Shown here piece after piece: positions 1 to 8,157 of a stretch of 58,106 nt of DNA. The stretch comes from Halomonas cupida (lineage in GTDB: Bacteria > Pseudomonadota > Gammaproteobacteria > Pseudomonadales > Halomonadaceae), in NCBI RefSeq assembly GCF_900142755.1, contig NZ_FRCA01000018.1, positions 1 to 58,106 on the forward strand. Reading direction: 5' to 3'. The translations under genes and the position numbers were made by a program. How positions within the stretch are numbered: position 1 is the stretch's first letter; each line of letters starts with the position of its first letter. The notes beneath the pieces were generated by a model, which was given only the letters and a program-made list of their open reading frames with translations, was not told the DNA's origin and ran no database searches.

Positions 1-833
1 TGATGAAGACCGCCCAGAATCGTCCCGAGCCGATCCCGGTCTACGCCGAGATGAGCTCGATCAACCCGGTGTTCCTGCTGCCGGAAGCGCTCAAGGCACG
101 TGGCGCGGATCTCGGTGAAGCCTTCATCGGCTCGCTGACCATGGGAGCCGGTCAGTTCTGCACCAACCCCGGCCTGGTGATCGCCATCGACGGCCCGGAA
201 CTGGAAGCCTTTGTCGCGGCGGCCGGTGAAGCGGTCAAGGTGGCGGCGGCCCAGACCATGCTCACGCCGGGCATCTTCGAGGCCTACGAGAGTGGTGTCG
301 GTGGTCTGTCGGCCAGCGACAAGGCGCAGGAAGTGGCGCGTGGCCAACGTGGCGAAGGCCCCAACCAGTGTCAGGCGGGCCTGTTCACCGCCACAGCCGC
401 AGACTTCCTCACCGAGGAGGCGCTGCAGGCCGAAGTCTTCGGCTCGACGTCGCTGGTGGTGAAGTGTGCCGACCTCGATGAGGTCAAGGGTGTCGCTGAG
501 CACCTCGAAGGTCAGCTGACCGCGACCCTGCAGATGGATGACGGTGATGTCGAGGTGGCCCGTGAGCTGCTGCCGATCCTCGAGCGTCGTGCCGGACGAG
601 TGATGGCCAACGGCTGGCCCACCGGCGTGGAAGTCTGCGACGCCATGGTCCACGGCGGTCCGTATCCAGCGACCTCGGACGCCCGCACCACCTCGGTGGG
701 CACGGCCGCGATCCAGCGCTTCCTGCGCCCGGTGTGCTACCAGAATCTGCCTCAGGCACTGCTGCCCGAGGCCCTGCGCCGCGGGAATCCTCTGGAAATC
801 AGCCGTCTGGTGGATGGCAAGCGGAAAGCGTAA
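1..833 (+). CDS. Aldehyde dehydrogenase, alpha-ketoglutarate-semialdehyde type, C-terminal part
   Basis: The reading frame is open at the window edge, so the N-terminal cofactor domain lies outside; 276 residues are visible, about half of a typical 520-residue enzyme. The segment GAGQFCTNPG contains the catalytic cysteine of the aldehyde dehydrogenase superfamily, and the tail around GPYPATSDARTTSVG is typical of 2,5-dioxovalerate (alpha-ketoglutarate semialdehyde) dehydrogenases, which oxidise the semialdehyde to 2-oxoglutarate in non-phosphorylating pentose and sugar-acid pathways. The substrate is an inference from family resemblance; the partner dehydratase or transporter would lie upstream. 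A strong hairpin follows the TAA stop at 831. Confidence 0.85.
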   Translation, partial: MKTAQNRPEPIPVYAEMSSINPVFLLPEALKARGADLGEAFIGSLTMGAGQFCTNPGLVIAIDGPELEAFVAAAGEAVKVAAAQTMLTPGIFEAYESGVGGLSASDKAQEVARGQRGEGPNQCQAGLFTATAADFLTEEALQAEVFGSTSLVVKCADLDEVKGVAEHLEGQLTATLQMDDGDVEVARELLPILERRAGRVMANGWPTGVEVCDAMVHGGPYPATSDARTTSVGTAAIQRFLRPVCYQNLPQALLPEALRRGNPLEISRLVDGKRKA

Positions 834-846
834 TAGGCATCGCGAT

Positions 847-881
847 GCCCTCAGCCCCGGTTCGATACCGGGCCTGAGGGC
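847..881 (+). terminator. Hairpin after the aldehyde dehydrogenase gene
   Basis: An 8-bp arm GCCCTCAG pairs with CTGAGGGC, continues through a C/C mismatch into CCCGGT/ACCGGG, and closes on a 5-base loop. It starts 14 bases after the stop codon. No T-run follows, so it is a terminator-like or mRNA-end hairpin rather than a classical intrinsic terminator. Confidence 0.6.
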
Positions 882-1284
882 AAACTGCCTATGCGGCAGT
901 GAACTGGAGTAACATGGCTCCAACTAGTTGATTATGGAAGCGTGGTTATCGTAATGGCATTTACGGCGTTCTGAGCGCGGTACCTGACCTTCAAGTCATG
1001 GCAACGTATTTCGATAAAGGTAAGTTCGTTCACACAACTGAGCTCAACACGCTGTGGATGGCTCTCGTCATCGGTCTACATAGTGTCAATGAGCAGCAAC
1101 TTGTGTTTCGTGCAGTGCCTGTGCTTTCCCAACCGCTCACCACTCTGATGACCCTTATCGATCTGGATGCACCCAGCGAATATCTTATTCTGGTTGCACT
1201 CGAGCATGATCTTTTATTCCAACTCAGGATGCAATTTTTCCAAAAACTTCTGGGCTACTTGGCGGTATCCTTCGCAGGCATGGA
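882..1284. other. Gene-poor, AT-richer stretch
   Basis: No convincing gene was found. A 96-codon open frame on the + strand (998-1288) has no ribosome binding site and no recognisable family. On the minus strand a short frame near 1200-1275 ends in a plausible-looking peptide (GYRQVAQKFLEKLHPELE) preceded closely by a stop codon; it may be the tail of a decayed gene. The base composition matches the Sel1 gene next door rather than the G+C-rich backbone. Confidence 0.4.
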
Positions 1285-2178
1285 CTAGATTTCAAGGTCC
1301 ACCTGAATCACCAAGGAAGCCTGCCCCGAAGGTGATATGTAGGGGTCTTTCATCTCCAAGTTCTCGATGGCTTCTAGAATCATTGACTCTTGTTCTGGAT
1401 ACCCTGATGGCTCTCGGATAGTCACAATTGGCTTTCCGATACCCTGCTCGAATCTCAATTTAAGGTGAAATATTCTCGTCGGAAGTGTAGGTTCTAAGAG
1501 TGTCTGTAAGCTATCTCGATGCTGGCGACGAGCAATGGATCTTAAGGATTTTTGTATGCGCGTAACCCACATTTTATTATATTGACTTACTTGGTATGTA
1601 GTCATGTCGACTCCACGTCCATTAAGCACTGCAATCAATTCCCAAGCGTCATCCCCATACCATTTTACACTATCGAACAATATTGACATTGCTCTGGTTT
1701 CATCCTGATCGCCTCCTTTTCCATCAGCTAGAAATTCAGCGTACTTCACTGCCCCATCAGTTCCTCCTGCTCTATAAGCACGCTCATAGAGCTCCCTTGC
1801 ACCCACGTAGTCTATGGGGCCTCCTTTGCCTTGCTCCAACATCGATGCCAACAGGTTGTAGGATTCTGGATATGCATCGCCTAGCTGCTTATAGATTGTT
1901 CGAGCCATCGCATAATCCAGGGGAAAGACATTTCCCCTCTCATACATGAATCCGAGAGTAGCGAGGCACCTTGGATTACCGTCATCTGCCTTTTTCCTGA
2001 TGTAGTCGACTTGATCGCCATCAGGTAGATCCTGACCTAGTATAAGCAGGCATTTTAAACCATCGATATTTTCTTGGCTGATTCCATGGTTTTTATCAAA
2101 TGCTTGCTGAGTTGATGAACATCCCGAGATAGAAAATAAAATTAGCGAAAAAAAGCAGCCAGCGAAGATATATTTCAT
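1285..2178 (-). CDS. Sel1-repeat (SEL1-like TPR) lipoprotein
   Basis: A 297-residue protein. The start at 2178 is preceded by GAGGTGG and gives a lipoprotein signal: MKYIFAG, a hydrophobic stretch, then the lipobox ISGC with the lipidated cysteine at residue 20. A longer in-frame start would put 31 non-signal residues in front. The middle (about residues 70-200) contains alpha-helical Sel1-like units such as CLATLGFMYERGNVFPLDYA and the following repeats with the A-x-x-G-G spacing. Sel1 lipoproteins are usually periplasmic protein-binding scaffolds; the partner is unknown here. The C-terminal 100 residues match nothing I recognise. Codon use is AT-richer than in neighbours and an IS3 relic lies just upstream, suggesting horizontal acquisition. 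Confidence 0.75.
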   Translation of the reverse strand: MKYIFAGCFFSLILFSISGCSSTQQAFDKNHGISQENIDGLKCLLILGQDLPDGDQVDYIRKKADDGNPRCLATLGFMYERGNVFPLDYAMARTIYKQLGDAYPESYNLLASMLEQGKGGPIDYVGARELYERAYRAGGTDGAVKYAEFLADGKGGDQDETRAMSILFDSVKWYGDDAWELIAVLNGRGVDMTTYQVSQYNKMWVTRIQKSLRSIARRQHRDSLQTLLEPTLPTRIFHLKLRFEQGIGKPIVTIREPSGYPEQESMILEAIENLEMKDPYISPSGQASLVIQVDLEI

Positions 2179-2690
2179 GCGAATTACCACCTCGCGGCTA
2201 CAATTGATGGTCATGCTTGGACTCCTGAGATAACCGCTTTGCCGAAAATTCTGAGCGCAACACTTGGCCATTTGAATCTTATCCGGTAATCATGGGCTTC
2301 GATCCGGGCGATCGTTAGGGCTTCGAAGATCTTGGGACTGATCAGATCAATTTCACTGTGCCGATGTTACCGGTTGTAGTCCAACTCAATGTATGCAAAT
2401 ACCTGTCGCTGCATAGCCCCATGGGTCTCAAGCATGCTCGCTATGGATCGCATTGACCTTGATGATTTCGCTAACGTATTGATTGTTAGAAAGTAATTCC
2501 CAAGAAGCACGTATTGCCCCTTTTTCTCGACGTGTGCGCAAGTGATTGATTTATCTATCGCCGACAAGTGCTCATGAAAAAAGGGGTCTGCGATTTCCTT
2601 AGTATAAGCGGCTGATTGATCGCTGGCTGTGCGGTTCCTCAATTCGACGCTGAGGTCCATAATGGGCGCCTATTCTGCCAGGTGCTTCCC
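2179..2690. other. Intergenic remainder of the AT-rich island
   Basis: Between the Sel1 gene and the cvfB-like gene there is no intact gene. The only identifiable content is the IS3 transposase relic listed separately (2310-2440). The remaining sequence up to 2650 is AT-richer than the backbone and shows no clear promoter that I can assign. Confidence 0.45.
2310..2440 (-). pseudogene. Relic of IS3-family transposase (OrfB C-terminus)
   Basis: The minus strand encodes QRQVFAYIELDYNR, then a TAA stop at 2369-2367, then in the same frame HRHSEIDLISPKIFEAL. Together these reproduce the C-terminal signature of IS3-family OrfB (xYIExxYNRxRxHSxLxxxSPxxFE). The in-frame stop and the lack of the upstream DDE core show it is dead. 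Several codons on the 5' side (to about 2660) stay open but show no family motif. Confidence 0.6.
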
Positions 2691-3464
2691 ATGTCCGATT
2701 CCTCCCGCCGCGGTGCGCCGCCGTCTCGTGATCGTCGCTCCTCTCGTCCGGCTGCTTCGCGTCAGTCCGGCCCGCGTCGTCAGCCGGTGCCGAAGGCCAA
2801 TGTCGGTGATGTGGCGGACCTGAGTGTGGTTCAGGTGACCGAGATCGGTGCCTTTCTCGACTGGGGCCACCCACGTGATCTGCTGTTGCCGCTCAATGAG
2901 CAGCGCTTCAAGCCTGCCGTCGGTCGGCGGGTGCTGGTGATGATCACCACTGATCGCGAAGGGCGGCCAGTGGCAACACAGCGTCTGGAGCGTTTTCTGG
3001 CGGATACCAGCGATGACCATCGTGCCGGTGACGAGGTGGTACTGATGATCGGCGAAACCACGGATCTCGGCGTCAAGGCAGTGGTTGATAACCAGTGCTG
3101 GGGCCTGCTGTATCACGATGATCTGAGCCGGCCGCTGCGTCGCGGCCAGCGTCTGACCGGTTACGTGAAGCGGGTACGCGAAGACGGCCGCCTGGATCTG
3201 TCACTGTTGCCGCCAGGCGCGGCGAAGATCGATGTGGTCGGCGACCAGGTGATGAAGGTTCTGCGAGAAGCCGGTGGTTACCTGGCGTTGTCCGACAAGA
3301 GTCCTGCTCCGGAGATCAAGGCGCGTCTGGGGGTCAGCAAGAATGCCTTCAAACAGGCCATTGGACGCCTCTACAAGCGACGCATGATCGTGATCGAGGA
3401 TGCCGGCATTCGTCTGGCACCGAGCACGGAAGCCTCGACGGAGGCGGGGGCGGACGGAACCTGA
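2691..3464 (+). CDS. cvfB: S1-like RNA-binding protein, CvfB family
   Basis: A 257-residue cytosolic protein. After a basic, Ser/Arg-rich tail (residues 1-35), two S1-type OB domains can be followed: GAFLDWGHPRDLLLPLNEQ is the diagnostic first S1 segment of the CvfB/YitL family, and a second domain (about 110-175) contains GLLYHDDLSRPLRRGQ. The C-terminus (about 185-245) fits the family's winged helix (SKNAFKQAIGRLYKRRMI). CvfB proteins bind RNA and affect expression post-transcriptionally in some Firmicutes; the role in gammaproteobacteria is not established. I chose the ATG at 2691 because the longer in-frame extension has no family similarity and lies in the island sequence. Confidence 0.85.
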   Translation: MSDSSRRGAPPSRDRRSSRPAASRQSGPRRQPVPKANVGDVADLSVVQVTEIGAFLDWGHPRDLLLPLNEQRFKPAVGRRVLVMITTDREGRPVATQRLERFLADTSDDHRAGDEVVLMIGETTDLGVKAVVDNQCWGLLYHDDLSRPLRRGQRLTGYVKRVREDGRLDLSLLPPGAAKIDVVGDQVMKVLREAGGYLALSDKSPAPEIKARLGVSKNAFKQAIGRLYKRRMIVIEDAGIRLAPSTEASTEAGADGT

Positions 3465-3504
3465 CCCTTACAACAGCCGATCATCCCGCCATGGAGGGAA
3501 TGGT

Positions 3505-4497
3505 ATGCATCAGCAGAGACTTTCGGCATGGCAGCACGACCATGTCTTCGGCCAGGACCAGAAGCAGTCCGGTGAAACACGCACACTGATCATCGTTGGC
3601 CTGACACTGACGATGATGGTCTGGGAAATTCTCGCCGGTATCCACTACGGCTCGATGGCGCTGCTGGCGGATGGCCTACATATGGGGTCGCATGCGGTGG
3701 CGCTGGGCATTGCGGCCTTTGCCTATCGCTATGCGCGGCGTAATGCCGGCAGTGCGCGATTCTCCTTCGGTACCGGCAAGGTCAATGCCCTCGGCGGCTT
3801 TGCCGGTGCCATCCTGCTGGTCGGTTTTGCGCTGTTCATGGTATTCGAGAGTGTCGCGCGCTTTGTCGAGCCGGTGGCCATCTCCTTCAATGGTGCCATT
3901 GCCGTGGCGGTAATCGGGCTGGTGGTGAATGGTGTTTCGGCCTGGATTCTCGGCGGTGGAGATCATCATCACGACCATGGCCACCATCATCACAGCCATG
4001 AGTTCAATCACCAGAACCATGAGTTCGGCCACCACGGCCATGAACATCACCAGCACCACGACCACAATCGGCGCGCGGCCTACTTTCATGTGCTGGCCGA
4101 TGCGCTCACGTCATTGCTGGCGATTGTGGCACTGCTGGCGGGCAAGTATGCCGGCTGGGCGTGGCTGGACCCGATCATGGGCATCGTCGGCGCGGTGCTG
4201 GTGACCCGCTGGGCCTGGCAGTTGCTGAAGGATACCTCGAAGGTGCTGCTGGACCGTCAGTGCAGCGAGCTGGAACAGGAGGTTCGGCGTGCCGTCGAGG
4301 ATGAGGATGCGCGGATCACTGACCTTCACCTGTGGGCCATCGGGCCGAACGTGTATGCCGCCATCATTGCACTGGTGGCACACCACCCCGAATCTCCCGA
4401 GGTCTACCGGCGGCGTATTCAGGCGCAATGTCCGAATCTGGCGCATATCACCATCGAGCCTCAGCGTTGCAATGGTGCCTGGAGCAATGGTGTCTAG
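3505..4497 (+). CDS. dmeF: Cation diffusion facilitator, DmeF-type Co/Ni/Zn exporter
   Basis: A 330-residue inner-membrane CDF protein; GGAGGG lies 9 bases before the ATG. The N-terminal HDHVF motif and the order of segments are typical of DmeF. About six membrane segments are visible. Metal-site residues are D56/H59 in LLADGLHMGSHA and H195/D199 in YFHVLADALTS. Between segments 4 and 5 (about residues 153-188) lies a strongly histidine-rich loop likely to bind metal in the cytoplasm. A cytoplasmic C-terminal domain follows. The family exports divalent metals, Co(II) best documented for DmeF, by proton antiport; specificity here is inferred. Confidence 0.88.
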   Translation: MHQQRLSAWQHDHVFGQDQKQSGETRTLIIVGLTLTMMVWEILAGIHYGSMALLADGLHMGSHAVALGIAAFAYRYARRNAGSARFSFGTGKVNALGGFAGAILLVGFALFMVFESVARFVEPVAISFNGAIAVAVIGLVVNGVSAWILGGGDHHHDHGHHHHSHEFNHQNHEFGHHGHEHHQHHDHNRRAAYFHVLADALTSLLAIVALLAGKYAGWAWLDPIMGIVGAVLVTRWAWQLLKDTSKVLLDRQCSELEQEVRRAVEDEDARITDLHLWAIGPNVYAAIIALVAHHPESPEVYRRRIQAQCPNLAHITIEPQRCNGAWSNGV

Positions 4498-4621
4498 AGC
4501 ATTGCAATAGCGCCTGGATAGCCCCATTTCCTGACCATGCCTGCCCCTGACCCTCCCTGGTGGAGAGTGCTGGCCTCGGGCATACTGCTGCACATCAATC
4601 ATGACTGCGGACGACACTTCA

Positions 4622-5584
4622 ATGAGCAACCGCCCCCTGCGTGTAGGCGTGGTGATGGACCCCATCTCCGCGCTGACCTACAAGAAGGACACCAGCCTCG
4701 CCATGTTGTGGTCCGCCCAGGACCGTGGCTGGGAGCTGTTCTACATGGAGCAGGAAGACCTGTTCCTCAAGGATGGCCATGCCTTTGCCCGCCAGCGACC
4801 ACTCAAGGTCCATCGTGATCCCGAGCACTGGTTCGATCTGGGGGACGAGGAAGCCCGTCCTCTGGCCGAGCTGGATGTGATCCTGATGCGCAAGGATCCG
4901 CCGGTGGATGGCCATTTCCTCAACGCGGTGCATCTGCTGGCTTTTGCCGAGCGCGAGGGCGTGCTGGTGGTCAATCCGACCCGGGCGCTGTTCGAATGCA
5001 ACGAGAAGCTGTTCGCCCAGCAGTTCCCGCAGTGTTGCGCGCCGACGCTGGTGGCGAGCCGTGATGCCGAGATTCGCGCCTTCCAGGCCGAGCATGGCGA
5101 CGTCATTCTCAAGCCGCTGGATGGCATGGGCGGCAGCGGCATCTTCCATATCGGTCCCGAGGGCCGTAACCTGGGCGCGGTGATCGAGACTCTGACCGAG
5201 CGCGGCAGGCGCCAGATCATGGCTCAGCGCTACCTGCCCGAGATCAAGGACGGCGATACTCGCATTCTGCTGGTCGATGGTGAGCCGGTACCCTTCGGTC
5301 TGGCACGGATTCCCTCGGCAGGCGAGACGCGTGGCAATCTGGCGGCCGGTGGGCGTGGGGTCAGCCGCGAGCTGACCGATCGTGACTACTGGCTGGTCGA
5401 ACAGGTGCAGCCGATGATTCGTGACAAGGGCCTGATGTTTGTTGGACTCGATGTGATCGGTGACTACATCACCGAGATCAATGTCACCAGCCCGACCTGT
5501 GTGCGCGAGATCGACGATCAGCGTGGCACCGATATTGCCGGCCAATTGATGGATGCCATCGAAGGGCGCCTTTCCCGCCGCTGA
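4622..5584 (+). CDS. gshB: Glutathione synthetase
   Basis: A 320-residue ATP-grasp ligase that joins gamma-glutamylcysteine and glycine to make glutathione. The N-terminal segment VGVVMDPI and the ATP-grasp loop KPLDGMGGSGIF (around residues 164-175) are signatures, and the C-terminal ITEINVTSPT matches the metal/substrate end. ATG at 4622 gives the usual family N-terminus; an in-frame ATG at 4601 would add seven residues and cannot be excluded because neither has a strong ribosome site. It precedes yqgE and ruvX, a gene order common in gammaproteobacteria. Confidence 0.95.
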   Translation: MSNRPLRVGVVMDPISALTYKKDTSLAMLWSAQDRGWELFYMEQEDLFLKDGHAFARQRPLKVHRDPEHWFDLGDEEARPLAELDVILMRKDPPVDGHFLNAVHLLAFAEREGVLVVNPTRALFECNEKLFAQQFPQCCAPTLVASRDAEIRAFQAEHGDVILKPLDGMGGSGIFHIGPEGRNLGAVIETLTERGRRQIMAQRYLPEIKDGDTRILLVDGEPVPFGLARIPSAGETRGNLAAGGRGVSRELTDRDYWLVEQVQPMIRDKGLMFVGLDVIGDYITEINVTSPTCVREIDDQRGTDIAGQLMDAIEGRLSRR

Positions 5585-5619
5585 GGCCAACCACTGGTGA
5601 TGGTACAATAGTGGTAACA

Positions 5620-5646
5620 GGCGGGAGTCCGTTGGAGACTCCTGCC
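5620..5646 (+). terminator. Hairpin between gshB and yqgE
   Basis: GGCGGGAGTC pairs with GACTCCTGCC (one G-T pair) around a 7-base loop, 36 bases after the gshB stop. No T-run follows; it may reduce readthrough or shape the yqgE leader. A possible -10 box, TACAAT, lies just before it at 5604-5609 but has no good -35 partner. Confidence 0.45.
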
Positions 5647-5686
5647 GTGAACCATTACGGCGTGCCAAACACCGCCCGGGAGTCAC

Positions 5687-6244
5687 ATGCAAAGTTTGAG
5701 AAATCACTTCTTGATGGCGATGCCGCATCTCGAGGACCCGAATTTCGCCGGCACCCTGAGTTATCTGTGCGATCACGATGAAAAGGGCACCATGGGAGTC
5801 ATCGTCAACAAGCCCACCGACCTGACCCTCGAGGCGCTGTTCGAACAGCTCGAGATCGAGGCCGTGGACGGTCCCAACCGCCAGGCGCCGGTGTATTTCG
5901 GCGGCCCGGTGCACAAGGACCGCGGCTTTATCCTGCACCATGGCCAGGCCGAAGAGTGGGATTCCAGCCTCCAGGTGACGGAAGAGCTGGCGCTGACCAC
6001 CTCAATGGACATGATGCAGGCGCTGGCCAGTGGCGAGGGCCCGGAGAAGTTCATTGTCTGTCTGGGGTGTGCGGGCTGGGAGTCCGGCCAGCTCGAGAAC
6101 GAGCTGATGGACAATGCCTGGTTGACCGTGGAAGGGCGCCCGGAGGTCATCTTCGAAACCCCACCCGAGCAGCGCCTTACTGCCAGCGCTGGTCTGCTGG
6201 GCGTGGACCTGAATCTGATGACCCGTGAGGCAGGGCACGGTTGA
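5687..6244 (+). CDS. YqgE/AlgH family protein (UPF0301)
   Basis: A 185-residue cytosolic protein. The opening LRNHFLMAMPHLEDPNFAG and KGTMGVIVNKPTDLTL are family hallmarks, and CLGCAGWESGQLENEL is the conserved C-terminal segment. The biochemical function is unsettled; it was named AlgH from Pseudomonas alginate studies. The stop overlaps the ruvX start (TGATG), implying translational coupling with ruvX, a pairing conserved across gammaproteobacteria. Confidence 0.92.
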   Translation: MQSLRNHFLMAMPHLEDPNFAGTLSYLCDHDEKGTMGVIVNKPTDLTLEALFEQLEIEAVDGPNRQAPVYFGGPVHKDRGFILHHGQAEEWDSSLQVTEELALTTSMDMMQALASGEGPEKFIVCLGCAGWESGQLENELMDNAWLTVEGRPEVIFETPPEQRLTASAGLLGVDLNLMTREAGHG

Positions 6245-6684
6245 TGGCAGCTTCGGGCTCGCGCCTGGTACTGGCGTTCGACTTCGGCACCCGACGTATC
6301 GGCGTCTCGGTGGGCAATGAACTGCTGCGCAGCGCGCGTGAGCTGGAGCCCTTTGCTGCCCGGGATGGGGTTCCCGATTGGGATGCCATCTCTGCCTTGG
6401 TCAAGGAATGGCAGCCGGATCTGTTCGTGGTCGGGCTGCCCCTCAATATGGATGGCAGTGAAAGCGAGATGAGCACACGGGCCCGCAAGTTCGGCAAGCG
6501 TCTGTATGGCCGCTACGGAAAACCCTGCGAGATGTTCGACGAACGCGGCACCACCCGTGAGGCCAAGGCCATCGCCCGGGAGCAGGGGCATGGCGGCAAC
6601 TACCGCAAGGAAAGTGTCGATGGCATCGCCGCGGTACTGATCCTCGAAGGTTGGTTTGCGCAGCAGGAAGGGCTGCCGAGCTGA
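6244..6684 (+). CDS. ruvX: RuvX/YqgF, RNase H-fold nuclease of 16S rRNA processing
   Basis: A 146-residue protein. LAFDFGTRRIGVSVG carries the first catalytic Asp of the RNase H fold, LPLNMDGSE is the conserved central motif and FDERGTT the second acidic motif. The E. coli homologue is implicated in 16S rRNA 5'-end maturation and was first proposed as a Holliday-junction resolvase. The ATG at 6244 overlaps the yqgE stop by one base; an in-frame TTG one codon earlier is less likely. Confidence 0.93.
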   Translation: MAASGSRLVLAFDFGTRRIGVSVGNELLRSARELEPFAARDGVPDWDAISALVKEWQPDLFVVGLPLNMDGSESEMSTRARKFGKRLYGRYGKPCEMFDERGTTREAKAIAREQGHGGNYRKESVDGIAAVLILEGWFAQQEGLPS

Positions 6685-6702
6685 GTTGATACCCGGTGCT
6701 GG

Positions 6703-6735
6703 ACTGCCCTCTGCCTTCGGGAGGCAGCGGGCAGT
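6703..6735. terminator. Bidirectional terminator between ruvX and permease gene
   Basis: ACTGCCC and GGGCAGT enclose CTGCCT/AGGCAG, with single T and C mismatches between the two stems, on a small TCGG-containing loop. It lies between convergent genes (ruvX + and the APC permease -), so it can serve both. Confidence 0.7.
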
Positions 6736-6764
6736 AATTCATGACTTCCGTGATGAATCCTTTG

Positions 6765-8087
6765 CTATCCCTCCAGTTTCAGCTCCGGTGTCGGGCGCTG
6801 GAAACCTCGCGTCAACCATGCCAACCAGGCGATACCACACAGCAACCAGATGCCACCCAGGGTAATGGCCCGGGCATCCAGGCTGGCGATCAGCCACAGG
6901 ATGGCCAGCAGACCGATCGTCGGGAGAACCAGGAAGCGCAGTGTATCGCCGGGGCCGCGACGGCTACCACGCACATAGTAGTGAGCGACAACGGCGATAT
7001 TGACCATGGCGAAGGCGATAAAGGCGCCGAAGTTGATGAAGGACGCGGCGGAGAGCACATCCAGATAGAGGGCCAACAGGGCGACGGTGGCACTCAACAG
7101 CAGTCCGCCAACCGGTGTGCCGAAGCGTCCCAGGCGGCCCAGCAGGGTCGTGGACAACACTCCATCCCGCCCCATCGCGTAGAGTAGGCGTGCACCACTT
7201 GCCTGAGCGGCTATACCCGAGGCGAACTGACCGACGACCAGGCCGATCAGGAATACCGAGACAAACAGGTCACCACCGATATTGCGGGCGATCTCGTAGG
7301 CGGCGGCGTCCGGGTTGCTGAAGTCATGCCCCGGGGAGGCCAGCTGCACGAAGTACGACACCACAACGAATATCAGGCCGCCGAGCAGGGTAATCAACAG
7401 GATAGCGCGTGGCAGAGTGCGTTCGGGATCACGGGTTTCCTCCGTAAGCGTGGTAACGGCATCGAAGCCGAGGAAGGAATAACAGGCCACTGCCGCTCCG
7501 GCCATCAGCAGGGGCAGGGCCTGGTCCTGTTCGCTACCGATGAATGGGGTCAGGCTCCACAACGGCTGGGTCGGATCACCAAGCACGTAGTGGATGGCGA
7601 GGGCGACGAAGGCGGCGATCACCAACACCTGGATCAGCATCATCACGCTGTTGATCACACTGGCCAGCCTGAGCCCGATGAGATTGATGACCGTGGTGAC
7701 TGCGATGAATGCCAGCAGCCAGCTCCATACCGGGATCTCGGGGAAGGCGGAGTTGAGATAGGCTGCACCGATCAGCCAGATCACCATGGGCAGGAACAGA
7801 TAGTCGAGCAGAATCGCCCAGCCGGCAATGAAACCGAGACGATCATCAATGGCGTGGCGTACATAGGCGTAGGCCGAGCCGGCAACGGGATAGGCACTGG
7901 CCATGCGGCCGTAGCTGTGGGCAGTGAACAGCATGGCGATAAGTGCGGCAATATAGGCGCCGGAGACACCGCCTTTGGTGACCACGGCGAGCACGCCGAA
8001 GGTGCCGAGAACAATGATGGGGGTCATGTAGGCCAGGCCGAACAGCACGACCTGGCCCAGCGACAGCATGGGTTTGCGATGGGGCAT
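6765..8087 (-). CDS. APC-family amino acid/polyamine permease, PuuP-like
   Basis: A 440-residue inner-membrane transporter with about 12 hydrophobic segments. The opening GQVVLFGLAYMTPIIVLGTFG and the later CYSFLGFDAVTTLTEETRDP follow the E. coli putrescine importer PuuP more closely than general amino-acid permeases. An AGAGG ribosome site precedes the ATG at 8087. It is transcribed in the same direction as the carbon-nitrogen hydrolase upstream, so both likely form a unit for uptake and breakdown of an amine or amide. Putrescine or a related amine is the best guess for substrate; this is inference. Confidence 0.85.
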   Translation of the reverse strand: MPHRKPMLSLGQVVLFGLAYMTPIIVLGTFGVLAVVTKGGVSGAYIAALIAMLFTAHSYGRMASAYPVAGSAYAYVRHAIDDRLGFIAGWAILLDYLFLPMVIWLIGAAYLNSAFPEIPVWSWLLAFIAVTTVINLIGLRLASVINSVMMLIQVLVIAAFVALAIHYVLGDPTQPLWSLTPFIGSEQDQALPLLMAGAAVACYSFLGFDAVTTLTEETRDPERTLPRAILLITLLGGLIFVVVSYFVQLASPGHDFSNPDAAAYEIARNIGGDLFVSVFLIGLVVGQFASGIAAQASGARLLYAMGRDGVLSTTLLGRLGRFGTPVGGLLLSATVALLALYLDVLSAASFINFGAFIAFAMVNIAVVAHYYVRGSRRGPGDTLRFLVLPTIGLLAILWLIASLDARAITLGGIWLLCGIAWLAWLTRGFQRPTPELKLEG

Positions 8088-8157
8088 GGGACTAGCCTCT
8101 TTATTGTGGTTGTGTCCTGAGCACTGGGGTTGTGTCTAGCGAATTGCGGAAGAGTCG

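Noticed and set aside
847..881. GGTTCGATACC as a tRNA T-loop
   Set aside because: It is the loop of a long perfect hairpin and no other tRNA arms are present.
998..1288. 96-codon plus-strand open frame
   Set aside because: No ribosome site, no family, and it overlaps the end of the opposite Sel1 gene; more likely chance in AT-richer DNA.
4619..5941. Long minus-strand open frame opposite gshB
   Set aside because: It is the shadow of gshB and yqgE in a G+C-rich genome and has no family match.
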